Of a DNA stretch of 64,000 bases, positions 28,087 to 37,589 are shown piece after piece. The translations under genes and the position numbers were made by a program. Each line of letters starts with the position of its first letter. The stretch's first letter is position 1. The notes below the pieces were generated by a model that saw only the letters and a list, made by a program, of their open reading frames with translations, was not told the DNA's origin and searched no databases. The DNA comes from Pseudomonas putida. GTDB taxonomy: Bacteria; Pseudomonadota; Gammaproteobacteria; Pseudomonadales; Pseudomonadaceae. The stretch spans positions 992,001 through 1,056,000 of the forward strand of contig CP124529.1 in NCBI GenBank assembly GCA_029953615.1, read 5' to 3'.

Positions 28087-29064
28087 TCAGTTGGTCTTCG
28101 CAGGGCTATTGGCAGCTACTTTCTTGTCAGCGGTAGCTTTCTTGGCGACGGGCTTGACCGGCGCGGCTTTTTTCTTGGCCGTGGTCTTGGCTGGCGCCTT
28201 GGCCTTGGCTTTGGTAGCAGGCTTCTTCGCCGCTGCCTTGGTGGCCGGCTTGCTGTCGGCAGCCTTGACGGCAGGCGCCTTGACGTCCTGTACCGCCACC
28301 ATCGGGGCCCGCGCAGGGGCGGCTTGCTGGTACTTGGCCAGCAGGGCGACCATGGTGTTCTGCGGGGTCAACAGCATTTCCACACGGCGGTTCAGGGCAC
28401 GGCCCTCGGCGCTGTCGTTGGCAGCGCGCGGCATTTCCGAACCCATGCCCTTGAGGTTCAGGCGGTCACGCTGCAGGCCGCTGAGGCGGAAGATCGCCGA
28501 CACCGAAGCGGCGCGCTCCAGGCTGAGCTTCTGGTTGGCCGCAGCGACACCGCTGCTGTCGGCATGGCCAAGCACCAGTACTGCGGTCTTGGCATCGCCC
28601 TCGACAGTCTTGGCCACCCGGGTGATCGGGCCCAAGGTCATCGGCAGCAGCATGTTCGGACGATCAGGGTTGTACGAGCTGTCCACCGGGATGGTTACAG
28701 CCAGCACGTTATCACGGCGCTCCAGCTCCAGCTTGCTGCCCTTGATAGCCTCACGCAGCTTGGGCTCGTACTCGTCCAGCCAGGCCTGGGTAGCCTTCTG
28801 GTCGATCTTCGGTACAACCGGCCCTTTGGCCTGCTTCTCTTCACCGCCGAACGGCCACCACCAACGGCTGGCATTCTCGGACTTGGCGTCGGCCTTGGCC
28901 ACGTTTTCAGTGACGGCTTGCTTCACTTCCTGCTCGGCAACCTTGTCCGAACCGAAGGGCCACCAGCTCGAGGCGCTGTCCTTCGAGCCGTCCTGGGGGT
29001 GACTGGCGCAGCCGGTAACGGCGGTCAGGCACAGGGCGAGTGCTAAGGTTTTGTGTGAAGACAT
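28087..29064 (-). CDS. OmpA-family lipoprotein with Lys/Ala-rich H1-like tail
   Basis: A 325-residue lipoprotein. Signal and lipobox VTGC, then two WWPFG repeats (SSWWPFGSDK and SRWWWPFGGE) around residues 33-75, a predicted structured segment, then an OmpA-type peptidoglycan-binding domain (about 145-230) with GHADSSGVAAANQKLSLERA and GRALNRRVEM. Unusually, about 95 residues follow it: a linker and a tail of Lys/Ala/Pro repeats (AKKPATKAKAKAPAK) like histone H1 or AlgP. The tail could bind polyanions such as LPS, teichoic-like polymers or extracellular DNA; that is inference. It lies directly before pdxH. Confidence 0.82.
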   Translation of the reverse strand: MSSHKTLALALCLTAVTGCASHPQDGSKDSASSWWPFGSDKVAEQEVKQAVTENVAKADAKSENASRWWWPFGGEEKQAKGPVVPKIDQKATQAWLDEYEPKLREAIKGSKLELERRDNVLAVTIPVDSSYNPDRPNMLLPMTLGPITRVAKTVEGDAKTAVLVLGHADSSGVAAANQKLSLERAASVSAIFRLSGLQRDRLNLKGMGSEMPRAANDSAEGRALNRRVEMLLTPQNTMVALLAKYQQAAPARAPMVAVQDVKAPAVKAADSKPATKAAAKKPATKAKAKAPAKTTAKKKAAPVKPVAKKATADKKVAANSPAKTN

Positions 29065-29163
29065 CAGCGATACACCATGAAATAGAAAGAAATTTTGGCT
29101 ACGCCCTTAAGGCGTTGGCAATGAGGATAGTCAAAGGGCTGGGGCAACACCCGCATTACCCGA

Positions 29164-30309
29164 TCAAAGGCAGCTGGCAAGGACACGTACCAGTTTCTGG
29201 GCGCGCGGGTCCATGAGCACATACGGGCCAAGGGTATTGACCACGAAACCGAAGGCGACATCGAATTCCGGGTCAGCGAAACCGACCGAACCACCAGCGC
29301 CTGGGTGGCCGAAAGCGCGGGCCCCGAGGCCAAAGGTGGCGTTGGCCACGTCGGGCTGGTCAAGCATGCAGCCCAGGCCAAAACGGGTCTGGGTGAGCAG
29401 GGTGCGATCCTGGCCGAGGCTGTGCTCACGGGTCAGTTCGTCGAGCAGCTCGGATTCGAGCAGGCTACCGTCCAGTAACCCGGCATAGAAGCCAGCCAGG
29501 CTGCGCGCATTGCCATGCCCATTGGCCGCTGGCTGCTGCATGCGCCGCCATTCCGGCTTGTTGGTGCTGGTCAGGATCGCCGGCGGGTTGGTGAAGGCAC
29601 GGGTGGACAGGGCCTCGGGCTCGCGCAGGGTCACCTGCAGCAGGCGCTGGGCCGCAGCGTCGCCGGCGTTGCCCTTGCCACGGGCGATATGCGCCACGCG
29701 ATGGAACTCGTCGTCCGCCAGGCCAATATGAAAATCCAGCCCCAACGGCTTCGCGGTACGGGCAACGATCGAGTCGCCGGGGCCCCGGCCATCGGCACGG
29801 CGGATCAGCTCGCCGATAAGCCAGCCGTAGGTGATGGCGGCATAGCCGTGCTCGGTCCCCGGTGTCCACCAGGGCGTTTCGGCAGCCAGCGCATCGACCA
29901 TGGCCTGCCAGTCATACAGCGCCTCGGCCGGCAGCAGTTCACGGATGGCTGGCAAACCGGCACGGTGGCTGAGCAACTGGCGCAGAGTGATCGCCTGTTT
30001 GCCGGCCTGGGCAAACTCGGGCCAGTAATTGGCCACCGGGGCATCCAGAGCCAGCTTGCCCTCGCCAACCAGTTGCAGGGCAGTGACAGCGGTGAAGGTC
30101 TTGGTGCAGGAGAACAGGTTGGCGATGGTGTCGCTGTGCCAGGCCTGCTGGCCGTCCTTGTCGGCGCTGCCGGCCCACAGGTCGACCACGGTTTCGCCAC
30201 CGACCTGGATGCACAGCGCGGCGCCACGCTCCTGGGGATCATCGAACAGCGCGGTGAAGGCTTCGCGCACTGCTTCGAACTTCAGCTCATAGTGACCCTG
30301 GATCTGCAC
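29164..30309 (-). CDS. Serine hydrolase, class C beta-lactamase/EstB family
   Basis: A 381-residue protein of the beta-lactamase-like esterase family. The nucleophile motif SCTK (residues about 67-70) is the SxxK, Tyr lies in HGYAAITYGW as the YxN-like element, and the C-terminal HPGAGGSVGFADP contains the HxGxxG that replaces KTG. No signal peptide, so cytoplasmic. Such enzymes are esterases or peptidases rather than true antibiotic resistance proteins. The start is GTG at 30309 (MQIQGHYELKFEAV). Single gene. Confidence 0.88.
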   Translation of the reverse strand: MQIQGHYELKFEAVREAFTALFDDPQERGAALCIQVGGETVVDLWAGSADKDGQQAWHSDTIANLFSCTKTFTAVTALQLVGEGKLALDAPVANYWPEFAQAGKQAITLRQLLSHRAGLPAIRELLPAEALYDWQAMVDALAAETPWWTPGTEHGYAAITYGWLIGELIRRADGRGPGDSIVARTAKPLGLDFHIGLADDEFHRVAHIARGKGNAGDAAAQRLLQVTLREPEALSTRAFTNPPAILTSTNKPEWRRMQQPAANGHGNARSLAGFYAGLLDGSLLESELLDELTREHSLGQDRTLLTQTRFGLGCMLDQPDVANATFGLGARAFGHPGAGGSVGFADPEFDVAFGFVVNTLGPYVLMDPRAQKLVRVLASCL

Positions 30310-30480
30310 CCGCTGTTCTCCGTACGACCATTTCCGAAAATGGTGTGCATTGTTTCAGTAGTTTGGCGTTTTGCAAACCGGCTTGGGCTGGGTGGTCGCG
30401 ACGAATGGTAGCCAAGCTGGACTTACTGTCTTGCTCAAAATCCCAAACCATGTGCCGCTCCCACAAGATATGTGCACTAG

Positions 30481-32715
30481 TCAGGGAATCGGCTTTTCCA
30501 GTTGGGCACGCAGCTGGCTCATTGCCTGCAAGTTGCTCTTGCGCACGGCATCGACAAACCCCGGGTATGGCATATCGGTGATCGCTACCAGCCCAAGGTG
30601 GCCGTTCTCACCATCGAGCAGGCGCCCGCTGGCCGGCTGGTCAAGGTACTGGAACCAGTGCGCGCCAACGATCATCGGCTGCGCCAGCGCCGCCTTGAGG
30701 AAGTTGCCGTAGGCCGGGCCACGGTCTTCTTCCCGTGCCACTTCCAGCGGCCCCGGCCAGAACGGCCCGCGATCGCGGGAGCCAAACTGGAATTCGGACA
30801 CCAGCACCGGCTTGTCCAGCTCGGCCAGGCGGGCGAAGTCGTAGCCGTCCTGCGGCTTGAGGGTATAGAAGTTGAAGCTGAGCACATCACAGAATTCGGC
30901 GCAGGCCTTGACCGCCTCCGGCGTGCTCACGGCATAGCGGCCGCCCAGCAACAAGTGATTGGGCGCATGCCACTTCAACGAGTCGGCAATGGTCCTGAAA
31001 TAGGTTTCGGCGAATACCTGCTGGAAGTGCTGGTAGTCACGCTCGATTTCCGGGTGCTCCGGGTCGGGCAACGGTGCCTCGAAGCCCGGGTCCTCCATCA
31101 GTTCCCAGGCGGTCAGCTCGATACCCCAGGCCCTGGACAGCCCTTCCTGGTTACGGTACTTGTCGCGCAACTGCTTGAGGAAGGCGCGCTTGGCCGGCAC
31201 ATCGGTGGTCAGGCGCAAGGTCCCATAGGCCAGACCGTAACGCGCCTTGGGGTCGCTACCAGGGGCGGCCCAGGCCAGTTCGTTGTCGGCGAAATAGCCG
31301 ATCAGCCAGGGGTCGTCACGGTGATCGCGGGCAGCAATGGCCACGGCGCGCTCGGTAGCCATGGCGAAACGCGGGTCGAACGGGTCGGGCATGCGGCCCC
31401 ACCAGTCCATGCCGGTGCTGATGCTGGCGTAATCGCCCACGATCGATAGCGGCAAGGTGTACGGCATGCGCCTGGCCTGGCCCAGGGCCGGCTCGCTCCA
31501 GTTGCCCAGCGTATTGAAACCCCAGGCCTGCAGGCGGTCGAGCGCATGCGCCTGCCAACGGGCGGCATCCAGCACCAACGGCGCGCAGTTGGCCGGTTGC
31601 CCCTCAACTGCCGGTGGGCAGGGTTTGCCATAGGTACGCTGCAGGTTGGCGGCATAAAAGTCGAACCAGCGCCCCTGTTTGAAATTGCGCCCTTGCGACG
31701 ACGCGTTGCCGTCGTCGTTATTGCCGTCGCCATAAAATGCCGCCAGTGCATCGCCCTCGCCCGGCAAGGCTTTGAACATCCCTTCCCGCCCGGCAACGTA
31801 GGTTCGCCCGCCGTCCGCGGCCACGGCATTCACCCCCAGGGAATAGAACGGGTGCCCCTCGGGCGTTACCAGATACCAGCGGCCATCACGTTTTTCCGTG
31901 CGGAAGAAACCTTTGGCCGCGAACGCCGGCCCGGCCAGCAGGCCACCGTACGTGTCCAGTTGCTGCTTGCCACGCTCCGCCAGCCAGCCTTTGAGCTGTT
32001 GCTGCTCCCGTACATCGGCCGCCTTGAGCTGCTCGTCACTGGCAACCTTCTCGGGCCAATGGCCGCGGGTGGACTGGCCATAGGCATCGATCAGCGCGTG
32101 GTAGGCCGCCTTGTAGGCCTGGTCGTCATCCTGGATGCCCACCCGCTCGATCAGCAGGTTCTGCGCCACCTTGGGGTTGGGAATGCTCAGGCTGAGGGAG
32201 GCCACCTGCCTGAGGTCGACTGCGCCGGTACTGCTGGTCAGCAGCAGGCGCTGGCCAGCATGGTTCCAGGGCATCGGCGGGCCAGCGCGCATGCCCTGGC
32301 TCAGCGGCGAGCTGGCCATCAGCGGTACCATCACGGTCTGTGCAGGGCCGGCCGGCAAGTCAATGCGGCTGGTCAACATGCGGCCATCACTGCCCTGCAC
32401 CACGACATCCACGGTCAGCGCCCAATCCATCGCGCTCTGCAGGCGCAGGGTCAGGAATTGCCCGCCGGACCAGTCCCACACGCCGTTTTGCGGGGTCAGC
32501 CGCAGGGTCGGCCGCTGGGCCGGGTTGAACACCACGCGCCGCAACACTTCGCCTTCGGCCGTCTGCTCCGCGTTGTACTGCGGCATGCCGGCATCCTCGG
32601 TCGCCACATTGACCACCGAGGCCGGGCGCACGAAACTGAACAGCGTCTGCTGCCCAGCCAGCAAGGGCGAACTGAACAACAGGGCGAAAACGGCGGGCAG
32701 GGTGCGGCGGACCAT
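30481..32715 (-). CDS. Secreted agarase-like glycoside hydrolase
   Basis: A 744-residue protein with a signal peptide (MVRRTLPAVFALLFSSPLLAG). An N-terminal sandwich-like region (about 30-190) precedes a TIM-barrel region with FYSLGVNAVAADGG, GFNTLGNWSEPALG, PWLIGYFADNELAW (a catalytic acid/base-like Asn-Glu) and VLVSEFQFGSRDRG (a late strand Glu as nucleophile). This layout is that of putative beta-agarases and GH42/GH5-like enzymes. The true substrate is unknown; agar itself is unlikely for a soil organism. The ATG at 32715 was chosen because it begins a proper signal peptide with AAGGAG upstream. Confidence 0.72.
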   Translation of the reverse strand: MVRRTLPAVFALLFSSPLLAGQQTLFSFVRPASVVNVATEDAGMPQYNAEQTAEGEVLRRVVFNPAQRPTLRLTPQNGVWDWSGGQFLTLRLQSAMDWALTVDVVVQGSDGRMLTSRIDLPAGPAQTVMVPLMASSPLSQGMRAGPPMPWNHAGQRLLLTSSTGAVDLRQVASLSLSIPNPKVAQNLLIERVGIQDDDQAYKAAYHALIDAYGQSTRGHWPEKVASDEQLKAADVREQQQLKGWLAERGKQQLDTYGGLLAGPAFAAKGFFRTEKRDGRWYLVTPEGHPFYSLGVNAVAADGGRTYVAGREGMFKALPGEGDALAAFYGDGNNDDGNASSQGRNFKQGRWFDFYAANLQRTYGKPCPPAVEGQPANCAPLVLDAARWQAHALDRLQAWGFNTLGNWSEPALGQARRMPYTLPLSIVGDYASISTGMDWWGRMPDPFDPRFAMATERAVAIAARDHRDDPWLIGYFADNELAWAAPGSDPKARYGLAYGTLRLTTDVPAKRAFLKQLRDKYRNQEGLSRAWGIELTAWELMEDPGFEAPLPDPEHPEIERDYQHFQQVFAETYFRTIADSLKWHAPNHLLLGGRYAVSTPEAVKACAEFCDVLSFNFYTLKPQDGYDFARLAELDKPVLVSEFQFGSRDRGPFWPGPLEVAREEDRGPAYGNFLKAALAQPMIVGAHWFQYLDQPASGRLLDGENGHLGLVAITDMPYPGFVDAVRKSNLQAMSQLRAQLEKPIP

Positions 32716-32794
32716 AAGGCTGGGGCTCTCCTTCAGGGCCCTCATGGCCCACGACTGAGTAATGGACAACGCGCCGGAGCAAGTGCTCCGGCGG

Positions 32795-34941
32795 TCAGGA
32801 AATCTCCCGCCGGAATGGCGGCAGCGCATTGAGAATAGCCTTGCCGTAGCGCTGGGTGACCAGGCGCCGGTCAAGCAAGGTGATGACACCGCGATCCTGT
32901 TCGGTTCGCAACAGGCGGCCGCATGCCTGGATCAGCCGCAGCGAGGCGTCGGGCACGGCAATTTCCATGAACGGGTTGCCGCCGCGAGCCTCGATCCACT
33001 CGCCGCCAACGCGGCTTCGACCGGGTCGTCGGGCACGGCAAAGGGAATCTTGGCTATCACCACATGCTCGCAGTAGGCACCCGGCAGGTCGACACCCTCG
33101 GCAAAGCTGGCCAGGCCGAACAGCACGCTGTGCTGGCCATCGTCGACCCGCGCCTTGTGCTTGTTCAGGGTTTCCTGCTTGGACAGGTTGCCCTGGATCA
33201 GCACCAACTTGCGCCAGTCACGGTCCAGGCCATCGAACACGTCCTGCATCTGCTTGCGCGAGGAGAACAGCACCAGCGCGCCGCGAGCATCTTCGACGAT
33301 GTTCGGCAGTTCGCGAATGATCGCAGCGGTATGCGCCGCCGCATCGCGCGGGTCTGCCTTGAGGTCGGGGACCCGCAGCAGGCCGGCATCGCCATGCACA
33401 AACGGGCTGGGCACCACGCAGGTGACCGCGTCACGCGGCAACCCCGAGCGCATGCGGAAGCGGTCGAACTTGCCCAGCGCAGTCAGCGTCGCCGAGGTCA
33501 CCAACGCGCCATGGGCCACGCTCCACAGGCTGCGGCGAAGCATCTCGGCGGCCAGGATGGGGCTGGCATTGACTTCGATGTCGAACAGCGCACCGCTCTC
33601 AGCCAGGGTAAGCCAGCGGGCCATGGGAGGGCTGTCTTCCGGGTCTTCGGCGGTAAAGGCCGTCCACAGTTCCCAGTTGCCCTGGGCACGGGTTACAAGA
33701 CTGCCGAACAGCGGGTACCACTCCTCGGCCTGGTGGCTGGCGATGCCGATGTTGACCTCGCCATCCATGCCTTCCTTGAGCAGGTCGGCCAGACGGGTGA
33801 ACAGGTCGTTAAGGCGGGCAAAGCCCTTTTTCAGCTCGATGCCCACCTCGCGAATCTGCTCCGGCACCACGCCGCCTTCGAAGCGGTAGCGGGGGCGCTC
33901 ACGGCCTTCGTTGTCCTCGCTGGGGCGGAAATCGGCAACCTGCTCGCACAAGGTGAACATGAACTGCTGCTGGGTGCGCACTTCCCGCGCAAGCTCTGGC
34001 ACCTGCTCGATGTACTTGCCCAGGTCACCGGGCAACGGGTGCTGGGCCAGCAGCTTGGTCAGGTTCTTGGCGGTCTGCTCCAGCCAGTCGGCGGTGGAGC
34101 GCAGGCGCGTATAATGGGCGAAATGACCAATGGCCTTGTCTGGCAGGTGGTGGCCTTCGTCGAACACGTACATGGTATCGCGCGGGTCGGGCAATACCGC
34201 GCCGCCGCCAAGGGCCAGGTCGGCCAGCACCATGTCGTGGTTGGTGACGATCACGTCGACCTTGCCCATGCCCTCGCGGGCCTTGTAGAACACGCACTGC
34301 TGGAAGTTCGGGCAGTGACGGCCTGTGCACTGGCTGTGGTCGGTGGTCAGGCGCGCCCAGTCCTGGTCTTCCAGGGCTTCGGGCCAGCTGTCGCGGTCAC
34401 CGTCCCAGCGGTTGCCGGCAAGCTTCTCGATCATGCTGTTGAACAGCTTCTGGCTGCGCTCGTCGACTTCGATGCGGAAACCTTCTTCCTCGAACAGCTG
34501 GGCGGTAGCCGATTGGGCGTGCCCCTCCTGCAGCAGGATGTCGAGCTTGGACAGGCACAGGTAGCGGCCGCGGCCTTTGGCCAGGGCGAAGCTGAAGTTC
34601 AGCCCGCTGCTGCGCATCAGGTCCGGCAGGTCCTTGAAGACGATCTGCTCCTGCAGCGCCACGGTGGCGGTGGCGATCACCAGGCGCTTGCCGGCAGCCT
34701 TGGCGGCCGGAATGGCAGCCAGGCTGTAGGCTACCGTCTTGCCAGTACCGGTGCCCGCCTCCACTGCCACCACGGCAGGCTCGCCGGCACGGCGGCCTTC
34801 TTCGTCACAGGCAATGTCGCCGAGCACCTTGGCCACTTCGGCGATCATCAGGCGCTGGCCATAGCGTGGCTTGAGGCTCTTGGCTTCGAGAAAACGCGTA
34901 TAGGCGCCCTGGATGGTGGCTTTGAGTTCGTTGCTGATCAT
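32795..34941 (-). pseudogene. dinG: ATP-dependent DNA helicase DinG, frameshifted near the C-terminus
   Basis: An XPD-like superfamily 2 helicase: Walker A EAGTGTGKT near residue 60, a 4Fe-4S cysteine set (CTGRHCPNFQQC), DEGHH, and helicase C-terminal motifs up to EHVVIAKIPFAVPDDPVEAA. There the frame is lost. In the correct frame the end reads EWIEARGGNPFMEIAV, then LIQACGRLLRTEQDRG (motif VI) and stops at 32795. Dropping two bases (or adding one) near 33000-33010 gives about 714 residues, the usual size. Loss of motif VI would abolish helicase activity if real. DinG resolves R-loops and G-quadruplex DNA. Confidence 0.9.
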
Positions 34942-35039
34942 GGTCTGCAGGCGCCCGGAGGGCTGGATATATTTTCAGTGTTTCGCATGGGGCGGCTATC
35001 ATACCCCGCTATTGCCCTTTATGCCGCATGGAGATCCGG

Positions 35040-35504
35040 ATGCTTGCCTTTGCCCTGCCCTACACACTGCATGTCCTGGCCGCCCTGGTGTGGGTCGGCG
35101 GCATGTTCTTCGCCTGGCTGGTGCTACGCCCGGCAACGGTTGCAGCCCTTGAAGGGCCTGCCCGGCTGCGCCTGTGGGTGGAAGTTTTCCGACGTTTCTT
35201 CGGCTGGGTCTGGCTGGCGGTGGCGATTTTGGCGATAAGTGGTATCGGCATGTTGCACATGCGCTTCAGCGGCTTCGAGACTGCACCGAAGTATGTGCAC
35301 GTGATGATCGGTGGGGGCATCGCCATGTTTGCCCTGTTCATGCGTATCCAGGCGTTGCTGCTGCCGGAACTGAAGGCGGCGGTGCAGGCCGAGGACTGGC
35401 CGGCGGGTGCGGCAGTGCTGGGGCGGGTTCGGCGGATGGTCGGGATCAACCTGCTGCTGGGCCTGGCCGTGGTAGCCGTGGCCAGTTCGCGCCTGGTGAT
35501 CTGA
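35040..35504 (+). CDS. CopD-like integral membrane protein
   Basis: A 154-residue four-span protein with N-terminal LPYTLHVLAALVWVGGMFFAW (conserved His and WVGGM of the CopD/YchQ fold) and a second His pair in KYVHVMIGGG. Related proteins are linked to copper or heme transfer. ATG at 35040 is used because GGAG lies eight bases upstream; the ATG at 35028 overlaps that site. It is divergent from dinG. Confidence 0.75.
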   Translation: MLAFALPYTLHVLAALVWVGGMFFAWLVLRPATVAALEGPARLRLWVEVFRRFFGWVWLAVAILAISGIGMLHMRFSGFETAPKYVHVMIGGGIAMFALFMRIQALLLPELKAAVQAEDWPAGAAVLGRVRRMVGINLLLGLAVVAVASSRLVI

Positions 35505-35520
35505 CAGGCTCTGCGCAGTC

Positions 35521-35639
35521 CCTGTAGGAGCGGCCTTGTGTCGCGATGGGCTGCGAAGCAGCCCCATCAAATTGTGCAAGGCCGCTGAAATCCTGGGGCT
35601 GCTTCGCAGCCCATCGCGACACAAGGCCGCTCCTACAGG
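35521..35639. repeat. Perfect 46-base inverted repeat
   Basis: Arms 35521-35566 and 35594-35639 are exact reverse complements (CCTGTAGGAGCGGCCTTGTG ... continuing through GCGATGGGCTGCGAAGCAGCCCCA), with a 27-base spacer. It is a REP relative with the CTACAGGAGCGGCC head but fully symmetrical, lying between convergent genes. It may also act as a terminator for both. Confidence 0.9.
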
Positions 35640-35655
35640 AGGACGCGGCAAGGCT

Positions 35656-36414
35656 TCACAGGCGCTGCAGGATCAGTTCGCCCGCTGCCCCCGCCAACCC
35701 GGGCTGGCCCGGCTGCCCCGGGCGGCCGTTAGCCCCGGCATCGGTGCGGTACACCAGGCAACCCTTGCTCGCCCCGCCTTTACCTGCCTTGCCTGCAGCC
35801 CCGGCCTTGCCCGGTGCGCCACCGTCCAGACGCACCACGATGCGCTCCTGCGGGAAGCCCTGCGGCACGCTCAGGCGGATACGCCCACCCGGCGCACCAT
35901 CGTGCCCGTTGCCGCCGTCATCGCCATTGGCACCGCGGCTGGCCTGGCCCCAAGTGCAACCACCGGCCTGGCCGTTGGCGCCATCGAGCCCCACATAACC
36001 CGGTGCACCGGCACCACCACGGGCATCGATCGCCAGCCGCTCGGCATCCACTTCAGCCAGTTTCAAGTCCAGGCTGCGGCCCGACCGGGCTCCGCGCTGG
36101 TAACTGCCCGCGGCCCCCGGCGCACTGAATTCGCTGCCCTGCGCCAGCCGTGCGCTGCGCGCCTCGATCAGTAACGGGCTATCGGACGGTGCAATGGCGA
36201 TACGCGCATCGCGCCCCAGCTCCAGCTGGTCGACCTTCAGTTCGGCGAGCGTGGCAGGCAGCAGCAGGGTTGCGGCATCGGCGACACGCAGGTGCGCAAG
36301 GTGCACGCTGGCCGACTTGTCGGGCAGGCGCAGCATGGAGTTGGCAGCGACCTCCAGGCTTTCGGCCTGGGCCAGGGGCGCGGCCAACATGGCCAGCAAC
36401 ATCAGATTACGCAT
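35656..36414 (-). CDS. Secreted collagen-like (Gly-X-Y) protein
   Basis: A 252-residue protein with signal peptide MRNLMLLAMLAAPLAQA. A beta-rich N-terminal domain (about 20-110) precedes several Gly-X-Y runs: GGAGAPGYVGLDGANGQAGG, GANGDDGGNGHDGAPGG and a C-terminal GANGRPGQPGQPGLAGAAG. These are collagen-like triple-helix type repeats. Two Cys lie between them. The start at 36414 overlaps the upstream DUF1145 gene by eight bases, so they are co-expressed. It is likely periplasmic or surface exposed; function unknown. Confidence 0.75.
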   Translation of the reverse strand: MRNLMLLAMLAAPLAQAESLEVAANSMLRLPDKSASVHLAHLRVADAATLLLPATLAELKVDQLELGRDARIAIAPSDSPLLIEARSARLAQGSEFSAPGAAGSYQRGARSGRSLDLKLAEVDAERLAIDARGGAGAPGYVGLDGANGQAGGCTWGQASRGANGDDGGNGHDGAPGGRIRLSVPQGFPQERIVVRLDGGAPGKAGAAGKAGKGGASKGCLVYRTDAGANGRPGQPGQPGLAGAAGELILQRL

Positions 36415-36682
36415 TTCGCGGCGCCTCCTGCGCTCGAGGAATGGACATGACATGGAAGATACCCGTCAACAGGATCTGCAAGCGATCGAACCAGCGGTGG
36501 CTGCGCCCGCGCAGGCTGCCATTGAAGAACAGCACTTCAAGCAGGTGCAGCCCCAGCAAGGCGATGCCGGCGGCGTTGATCAGCAGGTTGAAGGGCAAGG
36601 GTTGTGGCATCAACTGATTGAACAACACCACACCCCAGAAAGCGACTGTCAGGACCTTGCCCAAGCCCAGGATGAACTTCAT
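36407..36682 (-). CDS. DUF1145 family inner-membrane protein
   Basis: A 91-residue protein with two to three hydrophobic segments (FILGLGKVLTVAFWGVVLFN, LLINAAGIALLGLHLLEVLFF) and the family pattern of a short loop with N-x-L-x2-P. DUF1145 proteins are of unknown function. It is followed by the collagen-like gene with an eight-base overlap. Confidence 0.8.
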   Translation of the reverse strand: MKFILGLGKVLTVAFWGVVLFNQLMPQPLPFNLLINAAGIALLGLHLLEVLFFNGSLRGRSHRWFDRLQILLTGIFHVMSIPRAQEAPRNA

Positions 36683-36780
36683 TTCCCGCCCCTATCAGGT
36701 TGTTGTTATGTCGAGACGGCCCGTTCGAGCGGGTCGCGCGGCAACATTAACTGCAATGCCAAGGCAGGCGCCAGCACCGC

Positions 36781-37500
36781 TCAGTTGAGGCGCAGCTCCA
36801 CCCGTCGGTTACGGGCGCGGCCCTCCTCGCTTTCGTTATCGGTGAGCGGCTCACTCTCGCCACGTCCCTGGCTGGTGACCTTGCCCGGCGCCAGCCCGTG
36901 GGCGATCAGGTACCTCGCCACGCTACCGGCGCGGCGTTCGGAAAGTGCCTGGTTATAGCTGTCGGAACCCACATTGTCGGTGTGCCCGATCACACTGACC
37001 TTGGCCACCGTCGCCGAATCGAGTTTCGCCACCAGGCCTTGCAGGCGCTGTTGGGCCGCCGGGGTCAGCTCGGCGGAATCGAAGGCGAACATCACCGCGC
37101 CGTTGTCATCCAGGATGATCACCTCTGGCGAGGGTTCAGGTTCAGTGGCTGGCGGCGATGCGGGGTACACCTTCAACGGGCAACCCATGTGGTCGACCGC
37201 AGCGTTGGCGGGAGTATCGGGACAACGGTCGCGGCGGTCGAAAATGCCGTCGCCATCTTCGTCACCATCCTGGACGTAACAGATCAGGCCCCCGGCAATG
37301 GCACCCAGGGCACCGCCGCCAGCCGCCCAGCTTGAACTTTCGATGGCGCCCAGGCCACCCCCGACCAGGCCACCGAGCAGGCTGCAGATAGGCCAGGTCC
37401 TTTGGTTGAGAGGGGCGCGGCCATCGCTATGGGTGGCGCAGCCCGCGAGCAGGCTGGTAGCCACCAACAGCGGCAACGCCGCCTTCGACGTCACACTCAT
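36781..37500 (-). CDS. OmpA-family lipoprotein (first of tandem pair in gene order from right: second)
   Basis: A 239-residue lipoprotein with lipobox SLLAGC, a glycine-rich segment (GGLVGGGLGAIESSSWAAGGGALG), an Asp-rich calcium-binding-like repeat (QDGDEDGDGIFDRRDRCPDT), then an OmpA peptidoglycan-binding domain (GHTDNVGSDSYNQALSERRAGSV and RARNRRVELRLN). ATG at 37500 starts the signal peptide. The neighbouring gene at 37590 has the same layout, so they are paralogues. It anchors the outer membrane to peptidoglycan. Confidence 0.9.
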   Translation of the reverse strand: MSVTSKAALPLLVATSLLAGCATHSDGRAPLNQRTWPICSLLGGLVGGGLGAIESSSWAAGGGALGAIAGGLICYVQDGDEDGDGIFDRRDRCPDTPANAAVDHMGCPLKVYPASPPATEPEPSPEVIILDDNGAVMFAFDSAELTPAAQQRLQGLVAKLDSATVAKVSVIGHTDNVGSDSYNQALSERRAGSVARYLIAHGLAPGKVTSQGRGESEPLTDNESEEGRARNRRVELRLN

Positions 37501-37589
37501 GCTGAATGCTCCTGTGTCATTGGCCACCAATGGCTGACTGCTGTGCAGGCACGCCCGTGCCACTGCTCAAGGCACGGGCGCACGCCGCT

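Noticed and set aside
29164..30309. True class C antibiotic beta-lactamase
   Set aside because: No signal peptide, and HPGAGG instead of KTG; fits the cytoplasmic esterase-like branch.
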